Assembly (NCBI RefSeq): GCF_003269295.1
Contig: NZ_QLTT01000018.1
Coordinates: 1-64,000 of the forward strand
Source: Lentzea atacamensis
GTDB taxonomy: Bacteria > Actinomycetota > Actinomycetes > Mycobacteriales > Pseudonocardiaceae
DNA: 64,000 nucleotides
Reading direction: 5' to 3'
The position numbers and the translations under genes are program-made. This document shows positions 43,051 through 51,372 of the stretch, one piece after another. The notes beneath the pieces are model-generated. The model was not told the origin of the DNA and made no database searches. It saw nothing but the letters and a program-made list of their open reading frames with translations. How positions within the stretch are numbered: position 1 is the first letter of the stretch; every line of letters begins with the position of its first letter.

Positions 43051-43747
43051 CGTCCCCGGCATCGCCAGGGTCGCCGCGTACTACGCCGAGGTGTGGCAGA
43101 CCAGCACCGACGTGCTGTCCTCCGAGACGTTGCACTGCATCCGGCACGCGGGCGGTGCGACGATCGGGGCGTTCGACGGTGACGAGCTGGCCGGGGCCAC
43201 GACCGGGCTCTTCTGCCCGGACGGCTCGGTGTACTCGATGATCGCGGCCGCTCGCGCCGGCGTCGGGCATCCGTTGAAGCTCGCGCAGAAGGACTGGGCG
43301 GCAGGGCTCGGCGCGAAGTCGATGCGGTGGACCTACGACCCGCTGGTGTCGCGCAACGCCCGGTTCAACCTGGTCAAGCTCGGCGCGGTCGTCACCGAGT
43401 ACACCGTCGACTTCTACGGGCCGATGAACGACGGCGTGAACGAGGGCGACCAGAGCGACCGCCTGACCGTGCAGTGGGACCTCACCGGGTCCCGTGAATC
43501 GCACGAGTCGGTACCCGCCGGTGAGGTGACGTCGACGGCTCCGGACGGAGAACCGTTGGCGCGCACGGACGGCGAGCGGATCTGGTGCCGGGTACCGCGT
43601 GACATCGTGCAGGTGCGCAAGGAGTCGCGGGACCTCGCGAGGCAGTGGCGGGAAGCGGTGCGCGGAGTGTTCGTCGACGCCTTCGAGCGCGGCTACGTGG
43701 CGACCTCGATGTCGCGCGACGGCTGGTACGAACTGGAGCGCAAGTGA
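43028..43747 (+). CDS. GNAT family N-acyltransferase (COG3375 type, probable N-succinyltransferase)
   Basis: 239 residues if started at TTG 43028; GTG 43040 is an in-frame alternative. VISDVPGIARVAAYYAEVWQ, KLAQKDWAAGLGAKSMRWTY and DPLVSRNARFNLVKLGAVV, then DFYGPMNDGVNEGDQSDRL, are characteristic of the COG3375 acyltransferases that often pair with N-succinylamino-acid racemases. It overlaps the permease gene by 23 bases and the racemase by four. Confidence 0.85.
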   Translation: MRFRVISDVPGIARVAAYYAEVWQTSTDVLSSETLHCIRHAGGATIGAFDGDELAGATTGLFCPDGSVYSMIAAARAGVGHPLKLAQKDWAAGLGAKSMRWTYDPLVSRNARFNLVKLGAVVTEYTVDFYGPMNDGVNEGDQSDRLTVQWDLTGSRESHESVPAGEVTSTAPDGEPLARTDGERIWCRVPRDIVQVRKESRDLARQWREAVRGVFVDAFERGYVATSMSRDGWYELERK

Positions 43748-44847
43748 AGATCGAGCGCATTGAGCTGCTGCACGTCGCCATTCCACTGGTGCAGTCGTTC
43801 CGCACGTCGTTCGGGACGATGACGACGAAGGACACGTTCCTGCTGCGGGTCGTGACGGACACGGCAGAGGGCTGGTCGGAGTTCGCCGCCGACCCGGAAC
43901 CTCTGTACTGCTCCGAGTTCGTCGTCGCCGCGGAGCTCGTGCTGGCCGATCACCTCGTGCCGCGGGTGACGCCGGAGGTCACGGCCGCGGAGGTCGCGCA
44001 CCGGACCGAGGCGATCAAGGGGCACAAGCTCGCGAAAGCCGCCCTGGAGACCGCGATCCTGGACGCCGAACTGCGGTCGTACGGAATGCCGATCGGCACG
44101 TTCCTGGGCGCCACCGCCGAGCGCGTGCCGTCCGGGATCTCGGTCGGGATCAAGAACTCGATCGCGCAGCTGCTGGACGACGTCGAGGAGCACCTCGCCG
44201 ACGGCTACGTCCGGATCAAGCTCAAGATCGAGCCCGGCTGGGACGTCGAACCGGTGCGGGCGGTGCGGGAACGGTTCGGCGACATCCCGCTGCAGGTCGA
44301 CGCGAACACCGCGTACACGCTGGCCGACGCCGACCAGCTGCGCAAGCTCGACGAGTTCGACCTGCTGCTGATCGAACAGCCGCTCGACGAGGACGACCTG
44401 CGCGGGCACGCGCTGCTCGCCCAGCGGGTCCGCACGCCGATCTGCCTCGACGAGTCGATCACATCGGCCAGGGACGCGGCCACGGCCATCGCGCTGGCCG
44501 CCTGCCGGGTGATCAACATCAAGCCCGCCCGCGTCGGTGGCTACCTGGAGGCACGCCGGATCCACGACGTCGCCGTCGCACACGGGATTCCGGTGTGGTG
44601 CGGGGGAATGCTCGAGACGGGGATCGGACGCGGGCCGAACCTCGCGCTCGCGGCGCTGCCCGGTTTCGTGCTGCCCGGCGACACCTCCGCGTCCCGGCGG
44701 TGGTTCGCGGAGGACATCACCGAGCCGTTCGAGCTGGAGGACGGCTCCATCGCCGTGCCGACCGGGCCCGGCATCGGGGTCGAGCCGATTCCGGAGACGC
44801 TCCAACGCTTCACCACCGCGACGAAGGTGCTCTACGCCAAGGACTGA
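43744..44847 (+). CDS. N-acyl/N-succinylamino acid racemase or o-succinylbenzoate synthase (enolase superfamily)
   Basis: 367 residues from GTG 43744 (GTGA coupling). Muconate-lactonizing fold: catalytic KxK in RIKLKIEPGWD, metal ligands D in LQVDANTAY, E in LLIEQPLDEDD and D in ICLDESI, then catalytic Lys in INIKPARVGG. The NSAR/OSBS family is bifunctional: menaquinone synthesis (MenC) or racemization of N-succinyl amino acids. Pairing with a COG3375 acyltransferase and a permease favours the racemase role. Confidence 0.88.
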   Translation: MKIERIELLHVAIPLVQSFRTSFGTMTTKDTFLLRVVTDTAEGWSEFAADPEPLYCSEFVVAAELVLADHLVPRVTPEVTAAEVAHRTEAIKGHKLAKAALETAILDAELRSYGMPIGTFLGATAERVPSGISVGIKNSIAQLLDDVEEHLADGYVRIKLKIEPGWDVEPVRAVRERFGDIPLQVDANTAYTLADADQLRKLDEFDLLLIEQPLDEDDLRGHALLAQRVRTPICLDESITSARDAATAIALAACRVINIKPARVGGYLEARRIHDVAVAHGIPVWCGGMLETGIGRGPNLALAALPGFVLPGDTSASRRWFAEDITEPFELEDGSIAVPTGPGIGVEPIPETLQRFTTATKVLYAKD

Positions 44848-45434
44848 AGCTCGCGGGCGAGGTTGAGCCGCGCGGCGGCGTCCCACAGCTGTCGCGCCGG
44901 CTCGGTCACGAACAGGTGCTCGCGGCCGAGCAGCGTTCGGAGCACGTGGGCTCGGCCGGCGCGCCACGTGGCGTCGTCGTACTGCGAGTACTCCTGGCGC
45001 ACCGCCTGGCTGTAGCGGTCGTAATGCGTCGGTGCCGAACCGAGAATCGCGAGGTCGGCGTCGAGCAGCACGTGCGCGAGCGGGTCGTCGGACGAGTGCG
45101 TGATCGTGGCCAGCACCAACGACTCCACGCGCGCGATCTGCTCTTCTTCCATCCCGGCCAGTCGTTCGCGCGCCCACGCGGCGGACGCGCGTTCGTCCTC
45201 GCCAGGCTTGCCGTCGTAGATCACGTCGTGCGCGCAGGCGGCCAACGCGAGGATCGCGCGTTCCTCCACCGAGAACGCGAACGCGTCGGCCAGCGCCGAC
45301 GAGTCGCGGACCACGGACACCACGTGGAAGGTGTTGTGGTAGGCGCGATGCGGTTCGGCATAGCGTTCGACCAGGTCACCCGCGTCCGGTGTGCCACCGA
45401 GCGCGCGGACTGCGTCGTCCCAGATCCGTTTCAC
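44832..45434 (-). CDS. HD-domain metal-dependent phosphohydrolase-like protein
   Basis: 200 residues from GTG 45434. HD motifs: YHNTFHVVSVV, the His-Asp in ALAACAHDVIYDGKPGEDE, and later ITHSSDDPLAHVLLDADLAIL. It resembles small predicted HD hydrolases acting on nucleotides or unknown phosphates. GTGA overlap (45431-45434) with the glycosyltransferase stop; its 3' end overlaps the racemase by 16 bases. Confidence 0.9.
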   Translation of the reverse strand: MKRIWDDAVRALGGTPDAGDLVERYAEPHRAYHNTFHVVSVVRDSSALADAFAFSVEERAILALAACAHDVIYDGKPGEDERASAAWARERLAGMEEEQIARVESLVLATITHSSDDPLAHVLLDADLAILGSAPTHYDRYSQAVRQEYSQYDDATWRAGRAHVLRTLLGREHLFVTEPARQLWDAAARLNLARELQSLA

Positions 45435-46513
45435 CGCGTCAGCTCCTCCTCGACGACGTCCGCGGCGACCGTGCTGCCGCCCGCCCGTTGAATCATCCGC
45501 TGCATGTCCTTCACCCGTGCGGCGATCGCGGAATCCGACGCCAGCTGACTCACCAGCGAGCGCACGCTCTCCTCGGTCACGGTGTCCAGCAGCACGCCGA
45601 GTCCGAGCTCCTCGACGCGCTGGCCGTTGAACCGCTGGTCGGCCATGTGCGGCACGACGATCATCGGGACGCCGTGGTGCATCGCCTCCATCACGCCGCT
45701 CAGCCCACCGCGGGTGATGAACACGCTCGCGTGCTCCAGAACGGCGAGCTGCGGAACGTCGTCGTGCACCTCGACGTTAGGTGCCGGGTGGCGAACCCTG
45801 CCCTTCGTGACGAGGTGCCACGGCCTTCCACGCGCTGCCTCCGCGCAGGTCCGCACACCGGTCGTCGCGAGCACCACCGGACTGTCGCAGGGCGGTGTCC
45901 ACGTGCCCTGGAACGCGCGTTCGGTCAGGCACGGGCCGGTGAAGGCGAACCGCTCGTCGAACGTGTCGCCCTCCGGCTGGAACTCCCTGGGGAACAGTCC
46001 GATCCTGCGGCGCGCGCCCGAGACGAACTCCGGCAGCGCGCAGCCGAAGAAGCCCTGGACCCCGGTGAAGAACCGGATCGCCGCGGAGTCGAACGTCCGC
46101 GCCGGCATCATCGAGGCGCCGAGCGACCAGTGCGAGTTGCTGGTCAGGAAGCTCTCCAGCAGCAGGTGCGGGACGCCCAGCCGGTGCGCGATGACGCCGC
46201 CCGCCCAGGCCGCGATGTCCCACAGCACGAGGTCGGGAGGGTCCGCGCGGAACACCGGTTCCAGCCGGGGCAGCGCGGACTCGGCCTCGGCGAGTGCGAG
46301 CTGGGCCGCGTCGTAGAGCGACTCCGGCAGCTCCTTCGGAAGCGTTGTGGTGCAGGGGACCGCGGTGGCTCCGCACTCGGTCACCGCCGCGGTGAACGGG
46401 GCGGGGACCGGGCAGCTCACGCGATGGCCGCGGCGCACGAGCTCCGCGATCAACCCGAGCGCCGGGTGGACGTGTCCGCGCTCAGGCATGAGGAAGATCG
46501 CGATGTGCGCCAT
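45431..46513 (-). CDS. Macrolide-type family 1 glycosyltransferase
   Basis: 360 residues from ATG 46513. N-terminal GT-B start MAHIAIFLMPERGHVHPALG, C-terminal nucleotide-sugar region HASVFITRGGLSGVMEAM and GVPMIVVPHMADQRFNG. In MGT relatives the motif is THGGxNS; here His is replaced by Arg and NS by SG, so the sugar-donor contact is unusual and activity may be altered. About 360 residues is short. It follows the decayed cholesterol oxidase on the same strand. Confidence 0.85.
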   Translation of the reverse strand: MAHIAIFLMPERGHVHPALGLIAELVRRGHRVSCPVPAPFTAAVTECGATAVPCTTTLPKELPESLYDAAQLALAEAESALPRLEPVFRADPPDLVLWDIAAWAGGVIAHRLGVPHLLLESFLTSNSHWSLGASMMPARTFDSAAIRFFTGVQGFFGCALPEFVSGARRRIGLFPREFQPEGDTFDERFAFTGPCLTERAFQGTWTPPCDSPVVLATTGVRTCAEAARGRPWHLVTKGRVRHPAPNVEVHDDVPQLAVLEHASVFITRGGLSGVMEAMHHGVPMIVVPHMADQRFNGQRVEELGLGVLLDTVTEESVRSLVSQLASDSAIAARVKDMQRMIQRAGGSTVAADVVEEELTR

Positions 46514-46544
46514 AGCTGAGATTAACGTTGTTCGATTCCTGAAG

Positions 46545-47176
46545 GTTCAGATCGGTGGCGGTGATGCGACTCAAGTTCCGTTCCGCGAGGGTGATAGGTG
46601 AAGTCGTCCGAGAAGACTTTCCGATTCCGAAGAGGTCCGCGCGATATGTCGTGAGGTTTGTTCGGTTGATCTGGTCGAACACGCCCTTGACCGCGCGGAT
46701 CGACGGTTTCATCTGCTCGCGTCGCCAGTCGAGGGTGATCCCGTCGGTTTCGCGGTCGTAGCGGAACGTGCCGCACTCTGAGGTTCTTCGTGATCGTTAG
46801 GTACAGCGACGTGAGGGTCTCGCCGCCCGCGGGGATCGGGTCGATCTCGGCGAACACCTTGTGCCGTAGCCGGCGTTCGCGGCGTGGCGGCGGGCGGCGT
46901 ACTGGTACCAGCTCGTCGACTCCAGGAACGCGCTGCGGATCGTGTTGACCCTGAGCGTCTTGTTGGCCAGCGGGAAGAACCGGCCGTACATCCACTGCCG
47001 GCCCATCTCCAGCATCGTCGTCCTGAATCCCTTCTCACCTAGTCGCCGGGGGCGACGGCGGCTCCGTAGCCGGTGCCGATGACGACGGCCTCGCTGAAGT
47101 CCGACTCTGCCTCGGCGGTTCCCACCGTGGTCATGCCCAGCGCCGTCAGCGCCAGGAAGCGCCGGCGAGATATCCC
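46545..47176 (-). pseudogene. Decayed cholesterol oxidase (GMC oxidoreductase) with large deletions
   Basis: Pieces in order on the minus strand, matching cholesterol oxidase: a Tat-like SRRRFLALTALG signal, FAD motif VVIGTGYGAAV, frame switch, RLGEKGFRTTMLEMGRQW, then a jump over about 95 residues to YGRFFPLANKTLRVN, another jump over 200 or more residues to VFAEIDPIPAG and SLYLTITKN, a frame switch, GTFRYDRETDGITLDWRREQ and AVKGVFDQINRTN, frame switch to KVFSDDFTYHP, then TLAERNLSRI. Several frameshifts and deletions mean it cannot make enzyme. It lies between HrpB and the glycosyltransferase, all on the minus strand. Confidence 0.8.
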
Positions 47177-49444
47177 TCATGTGCCTTTGCTGTAGGGCCG
47201 TTCGGGCCAGTGGTGCTTGGGATACCTGCCCTTCAGCTCACTGCGCACCCGCAGGTATCCGTTGCGCCAGAAGGACCTGAGATCGCTGGTCACGGCGGTG
47301 GGACGGCCCGCGGGGGAGAGCAGGTGCACCACCACCGGAACTCCCGCGATCTGCGGCGTGTCGGCCCACTTCATGGCGTCCTGGATTCGGACGTAAAGGG
47401 CGGGCTGGTCCTGCGTGTAGTCGACCTTGCCCTGGCCGATGCGTTCCGGGGCGAGCTGGTCGAACTCCGCCGCCTCCGGCCACGGCAGCAGGCTGCGCAG
47501 CAGCATCGTCGTGTCGATCTTGGCCAGGTCCGAGCGCTTCTTGGCCTTGCCGAGGTCGACCGCGCGGATCAGGCTCTCGTCGTCGACGCTGGGCCAGTCG
47601 CGGGTCCGGTGCAGGAACGCCATGCGCTCGCGCAAGCGTTTGGCGGCGTCGGTCCACTTGAGCAGGCCCAGGCCTTCGGTCTCGAGGCCGAGGCGGAGTG
47701 CCTGCTGGGACTTGGCGAGGTCGTTGAGCGGGCGTTCGTCGAGCGTGATCGCGCCCAGCTTGCGGACGCTGTTCGCGATGACGTCGCCGTTCCACCGGAT
47801 GTCGTCGACCGTGTGCACGAGGGCTTGGGCGGCGGTCACGGCGAGCTCCTCGTCGGCAGGAGCGGCGAGGCGGATGCGGCCGTGCTTGCTGCCCGGTTCG
47901 CGGTCGGCGATCGCGACGGCCAGCCACTTGGAGTGCGAGTTGGTGTGCTCGACGGCCGTGCCGTTGGCCATCAGGTAGACGTTGCTGTTCTTGGACCGGC
48001 GTTTCGCCAGTCGTTCGGGGTAGGCGAGCGCGACGACGAGCGCCGGGTCGCCGTTGCCCGTCGGGTTGGTGCCGAGCTTCTCGAGCTTCTGAGCTTCTTT
48101 GCGCCACTTGCCAGGGGCTTTCAGCGCGGTCGCCAGGTCGTCCGTGCTGGGGTGCGAGCTGTCGTCGAGCAGTGCCACGACCTCGGCGGCGGTCCGGTTG
48201 CCGGCGAGCGCGCTGCCGTCGATGAGCGCGCGGCCCAGCCGTGGGTGCAGGCCGACGCTCGCGATGCGGTCGCGGCGGTCGGGTTCGAGCGCCCCGATCG
48301 CGTTCAGGGTCTCCTGGGCGGCCTTGAGCGCGCCCTCCGGCGGGGCGTCCCACCAGCTCAGGCCTTCGCCGTCCGGCGTGCCCCACACCGCCAGCTCCAG
48401 CGCGAGCCTGGTCAGGTCGGCCGTGCGGATCTCGGGTTCGGGATAGCGGGGGAGCGTCGAGTGCTCGTGCTCCGGCCAGCAGCGGTAGACGCGGCCAGGA
48501 GCTTCTCGTCCTGCTCGTCCGGCGCGTTGGTCGGCGACGGCCTGGGAGACGCGGACCGTGGTGAGGCCCGCGAGACCTCGTCTGTGGTCCACGCGGGGGA
48601 CTCGGGCCAGGCCCGCGTCGACGACCGCGCGGACGCCGGGGACGGTGAGGCTGGACTCGGCGATGCTGGTCGCGAGCACCACTCGCTGGCGGCTGCCGGG
48701 CTTCAGCGCTGCGTCCTGGGTCCGGGCGCTCAGCTGGCCGTGCAGGATGACCGTGTCGGCGTTGAGGAGGCTCGCGGTCCGGTTGATCTCCCTGACTCCG
48801 GGCAGGAACGCCAGCACATCTCCGTCCACTTCGGACAGGGCCTTGTTGATGGCCCTGGCGACGGTGGTCTCGATGTGCTCGTTGCGGCCGGGCGGGACGT
48901 AGGTGATCTCCGTCGGGTACATGCGCGACTCGGTGTGCAGGACCGGAGCGTTGAGCAGGTCGGAGAGTCGTTGTGCGGCAACGGTTGCGCTGGTGGCGAG
49001 CAGCTTCAGGTCCGGGCGCAGGCCTGCTTTGGCGTCCAGCAGGAGCGTGAGGAGAAGGTCGGCGTCGAGGTGGCGTTCGTGGCACTCGTCGAGCAGGACC
49101 GTGCCGACGCCCTTCAGCTCCTGGTCGTGCTGGAGCCTGCGCACCAGAAGACCGCTGGTCACGACCTCGATCCGGGTGTGCTTGCTCGTCTTGCGGTCGC
49201 CCCGGACCGAATAGCCCACGGTGTGGCCCACGGGTTCGCCGAGGAGGCTCGCCATGCGTGCGGCGGCGGCTCTGGCGGCGATGCGGCGTGGCTCGGCGAC
49301 GACGACCTTGCCGTTGAGCGCCAGCGGGACGAGCGTCGTCTTGCCGGTGCCCGGCGGGGCGACGAGCACGGCGGCCCCGTGGTCGTCGAGGGTCTGGAGA
49401 AGCTCGGGGAGAACGGACTTCACCGGGAGATCGGGCAGGTGCAC
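47177..49444 (-). CDS. hrpB: ATP-dependent RNA helicase HrpB
   Basis: 755 residues, slightly shorter than the usual 800 or more. DEAH helicase motifs: GTGKTTLVPL, VAEPRRIAARAAA, LLDECHERHLD (DECH), LATSATV, LATSIAESSLTVPG and QRAGRAGR. The C-terminal HrpB domain includes LSPAGRPTAVTSDL and the final WPERPYSKG. HrpB-like helicases are of uncertain substrate, often RNA-related. Divergent from the GT2 gene with a 26-base gap. Confidence 0.93.
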   Translation of the reverse strand: MHLPDLPVKSVLPELLQTLDDHGAAVLVAPPGTGKTTLVPLALNGKVVVAEPRRIAARAAAARMASLLGEPVGHTVGYSVRGDRKTSKHTRIEVVTSGLLVRRLQHDQELKGVGTVLLDECHERHLDADLLLTLLLDAKAGLRPDLKLLATSATVAAQRLSDLLNAPVLHTESRMYPTEITYVPPGRNEHIETTVARAINKALSEVDGDVLAFLPGVREINRTASLLNADTVILHGQLSARTQDAALKPGSRQRVVLATSIAESSLTVPGVRAVVDAGLARVPRVDHRRGLAGLTTVRVSQAVADQRAGRAGREAPGRVYRCWPEHEHSTLPRYPEPEIRTADLTRLALELAVWGTPDGEGLSWWDAPPEGALKAAQETLNAIGALEPDRRDRIASVGLHPRLGRALIDGSALAGNRTAAEVVALLDDSSHPSTDDLATALKAPGKWRKEAQKLEKLGTNPTGNGDPALVVALAYPERLAKRRSKNSNVYLMANGTAVEHTNSHSKWLAVAIADREPGSKHGRIRLAAPADEELAVTAAQALVHTVDDIRWNGDVIANSVRKLGAITLDERPLNDLAKSQQALRLGLETEGLGLLKWTDAAKRLRERMAFLHRTRDWPSVDDESLIRAVDLGKAKKRSDLAKIDTTMLLRSLLPWPEAAEFDQLAPERIGQGKVDYTQDQPALYVRIQDAMKWADTPQIAGVPVVVHLLSPAGRPTAVTSDLRSFWRNGYLRVRSELKGRYPKHHWPERPYSKGT

Positions 49445-49470
49445 GCTGTTGAGTGTGTCAGGGTGGAGTC

Positions 49471-50520
49471 ATGGGGATGATTGGTGTGGTGTCCGGCGTC
49501 CTGTCCACACTGCGGTCCGCGCGCACGGTTGCGCAGTGGAAGCACGTTCCTCCTGTGTCGGCTTCGTCGAAGTCGGCGTCGGTGCTGGCCGTCGTGCCCG
49601 CACGCAACGAGGAAGCCGCCTTGCCGTCGTTGCTGTCCGGATTGGTCGGCCAGCCGGGCGTGCGGGTTGTGGTGGTGGACGACGCTTCTGGGGACGCGAC
49701 GGCCGCTGTGGCCCGGTCCTGCGGGGCCGAGGTGATCGAGTCGTCCGGTCCGCCTCTCGGGTGGGCGGGCAAGGTCGCCGCGATGCACCTGGGCGTGGGG
49801 GCCGCTCAGGACGAGGAGTGGCTGCTGTTCGTGGACGCGGACGTGACCTGCACGCCTGACCTGGTGGGACGGCTGGTGGCTTCGGCCGGCGAGCTGGGTG
49901 CGGACCTCGTGTCGTCTTCTGCGCGGGGAGACGGGGTGGCGTGGTGGTTCCTGCTGCCCGCGTTCAACACGCTGGTGTTCGAGGGCTCGCCACCGGACGG
50001 CCGCGGTGTCACGGCGCTCGGAGTGGGGCACTGCATCCTGGTGCGGCGTTCGGTGTTCCTCGCGGCCGGTGGCTGGGAGGCGCTCGCCGAGACCCACGCC
50101 GACGACGTCGGGCTGGCGACGTTGATCAGGGACTCCGGCGGGGTCGTGCGGTTCATCGACGCGACGGCGCTGCTCACCACCTCGGGACTGGATTCCTTCG
50201 GTGACACGTGGCGGTCGTTGCGCAAGAGCATCCAGCCGTCGGTGAGGGAGATGTTCGGGCCGTGGGGGCGCGTGTTGCTGGTGGTCGCCGGGCTGCTGCA
50301 CCTCGCGTACGGGCTGACCCCGGTGTTGCGGTGGCGCTCGCCGTGGTCGTGGCTGGCGTGGTTCGCGCAGGCCGTTTCTCATCGTGAGTTCGTGCGGCGA
50401 GTCGGCTCGCCGGAGGTGTCGGCTGTGCTGGCGCCGCTGTCGTGGGCGACGATCGGGGTGTTCCTCCTGGACTGCGCACTGCGTCCAGGTGCCGCGTGGA
50501 AAGGCCGTCGAGTTGGTTGA
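49471..50520 (+). CDS. Family 2 glycosyltransferase, carotenoid-type
   Basis: 349 residues from ATG 49471. GT-A motifs: VLAVVPARNEEAALPSLLSG, VVVVDDASGDATAAVAR, metal DxD in FVDADVT, then THADDVGLA (ED-like) and C-terminal membrane helices (about 270-345). It resembles CrtQ-like transferases that glycosylate carotenoid or hopanoid acids. It couples to the next gene (TTG start overlaps its TGA). Substrate not proven. Confidence 0.87.
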   Translation: MGMIGVVSGVLSTLRSARTVAQWKHVPPVSASSKSASVLAVVPARNEEAALPSLLSGLVGQPGVRVVVVDDASGDATAAVARSCGAEVIESSGPPLGWAGKVAAMHLGVGAAQDEEWLLFVDADVTCTPDLVGRLVASAGELGADLVSSSARGDGVAWWFLLPAFNTLVFEGSPPDGRGVTALGVGHCILVRRSVFLAAGGWEALAETHADDVGLATLIRDSGGVVRFIDATALLTTSGLDSFGDTWRSLRKSIQPSVREMFGPWGRVLLVVAGLLHLAYGLTPVLRWRSPWSWLAWFAQAVSHREFVRRVGSPEVSAVLAPLSWATIGVFLLDCALRPGAAWKGRRVG

Positions 50521-51322
50521 CCCGTTGCGCGACCCGGACGACCCGGAGTTGCTGGACCCGTACCAGGCGCGATCGCTGGCGATCCTGGTCGAAGGCGCGC
50601 GGCTCGCGTCCGGTGCGGTCCGCTACGGCAAGGTCGGCAGGGTCGGGTGCGCTGCGGTCGTGATCAACCGGGAGAACCCGCTGCCGTCCGGCAACTTCGG
50701 CTGCGCGCTGGACGGCTCGTCGGTCGAGGTCGCGTCGACGTTGCTGCAGCTGGAGCAGACGTTCGCGGACGTGGGGCGTGCCGAGGCGGTGGTGTACGCG
50801 TCGCCGACGACGGTGGACGAGATCGAGGGCATAGCCGACGACTCCGGCTGGTACGCGGTCGAGGAGCTCTTGACCGTCGTTCATCGCGGGACTGCTTCGG
50901 TGGCCTCGGAGGTCCGGCGGGCCGTTGACACGGACCTCCCGGGGATCGTCGAGCTGCTGTCCGACGAGCTGGTCGGGAACCGGGAGCGGTTGTCGCGGTG
51001 GCTCGGGCATCGAATGGACGATCCGCGTTGTTTGTTGTTGGTGGTGGACGACGGCGATCGGATCGGTGGGTTCGCGTCGGGGTTCGCTGAGCGCGGTGTG
51101 GGGTTGGTCGAGCAGTGTGTCGTCCGTCCGGCGCGGCGTCGTCGTGGCGTTGGGCGGTCGTTGGTGGTATCTGCTGCTGCGGCCTTGCGTTCGGCTGGGG
51201 CTCACTTGGTGGCCTCGCAGGTCGACGAGGGTCCGGGGGAGCGGTTCGCCGAGGCGTGCGGCTTCGTCGCGGCGTATCCCGTGACGGCATATGTACGCAG
51301 AGTGGATGAGCTGCTCGACTGA
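50513..51322 (+). CDS. GNAT family acetyltransferase
   Basis: 269 residues from TTG 50513 (GGAAAGG nine bases upstream); GTG 50489 is an alternative. The N-terminal half (to about 130) is a distinct domain; the C-terminal GNAT has VEQCVVRPARRRRGVGRSLV (acetyl-CoA loop RRRGVG) and EACGFVAAYPV. Its role is unknown. It overlaps the glycosyltransferase stop, so it may act on the same product. Confidence 0.8.
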   Translation: MVDPLRDPDDPELLDPYQARSLAILVEGARLASGAVRYGKVGRVGCAAVVINRENPLPSGNFGCALDGSSVEVASTLLQLEQTFADVGRAEAVVYASPTTVDEIEGIADDSGWYAVEELLTVVHRGTASVASEVRRAVDTDLPGIVELLSDELVGNRERLSRWLGHRMDDPRCLLLVVDDGDRIGGFASGFAERGVGLVEQCVVRPARRRRGVGRSLVVSAAAALRSAGAHLVASQVDEGPGERFAEACGFVAAYPVTAYVRRVDELLD

Positions 51323-51347
51323 GTTATTTAGTTGCCGCGTGACATAT

Positions 51348-51364
51348 CCTTAGCAGGGCTAAGG
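51348..51364 (+). promoter_or_regulatory. Inverted repeat overlapping the MFS ribosome site
   Basis: CCTTAGC-AGG-GCTAAGG: 7-base arms around three bases (51348-51364); the right arm runs into AAGGGAGG, the ribosome site of the MFS gene. It could be a repressor operator or a small RNA hairpin hiding that site. Confidence 0.4.
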
Positions 51365-51372
51365 GAGGCTTT

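Noticed and set aside
41443..43062. A 539-codon minus-strand open frame opposite the permease
   Set aside because: Low-complexity His/Arg/Asp pattern typical of antisense to membrane-protein genes.
47210..49480. A 756-codon plus-strand open frame opposite hrpB
   Set aside because: Shadow frame; the minus-strand helicase motifs are complete.
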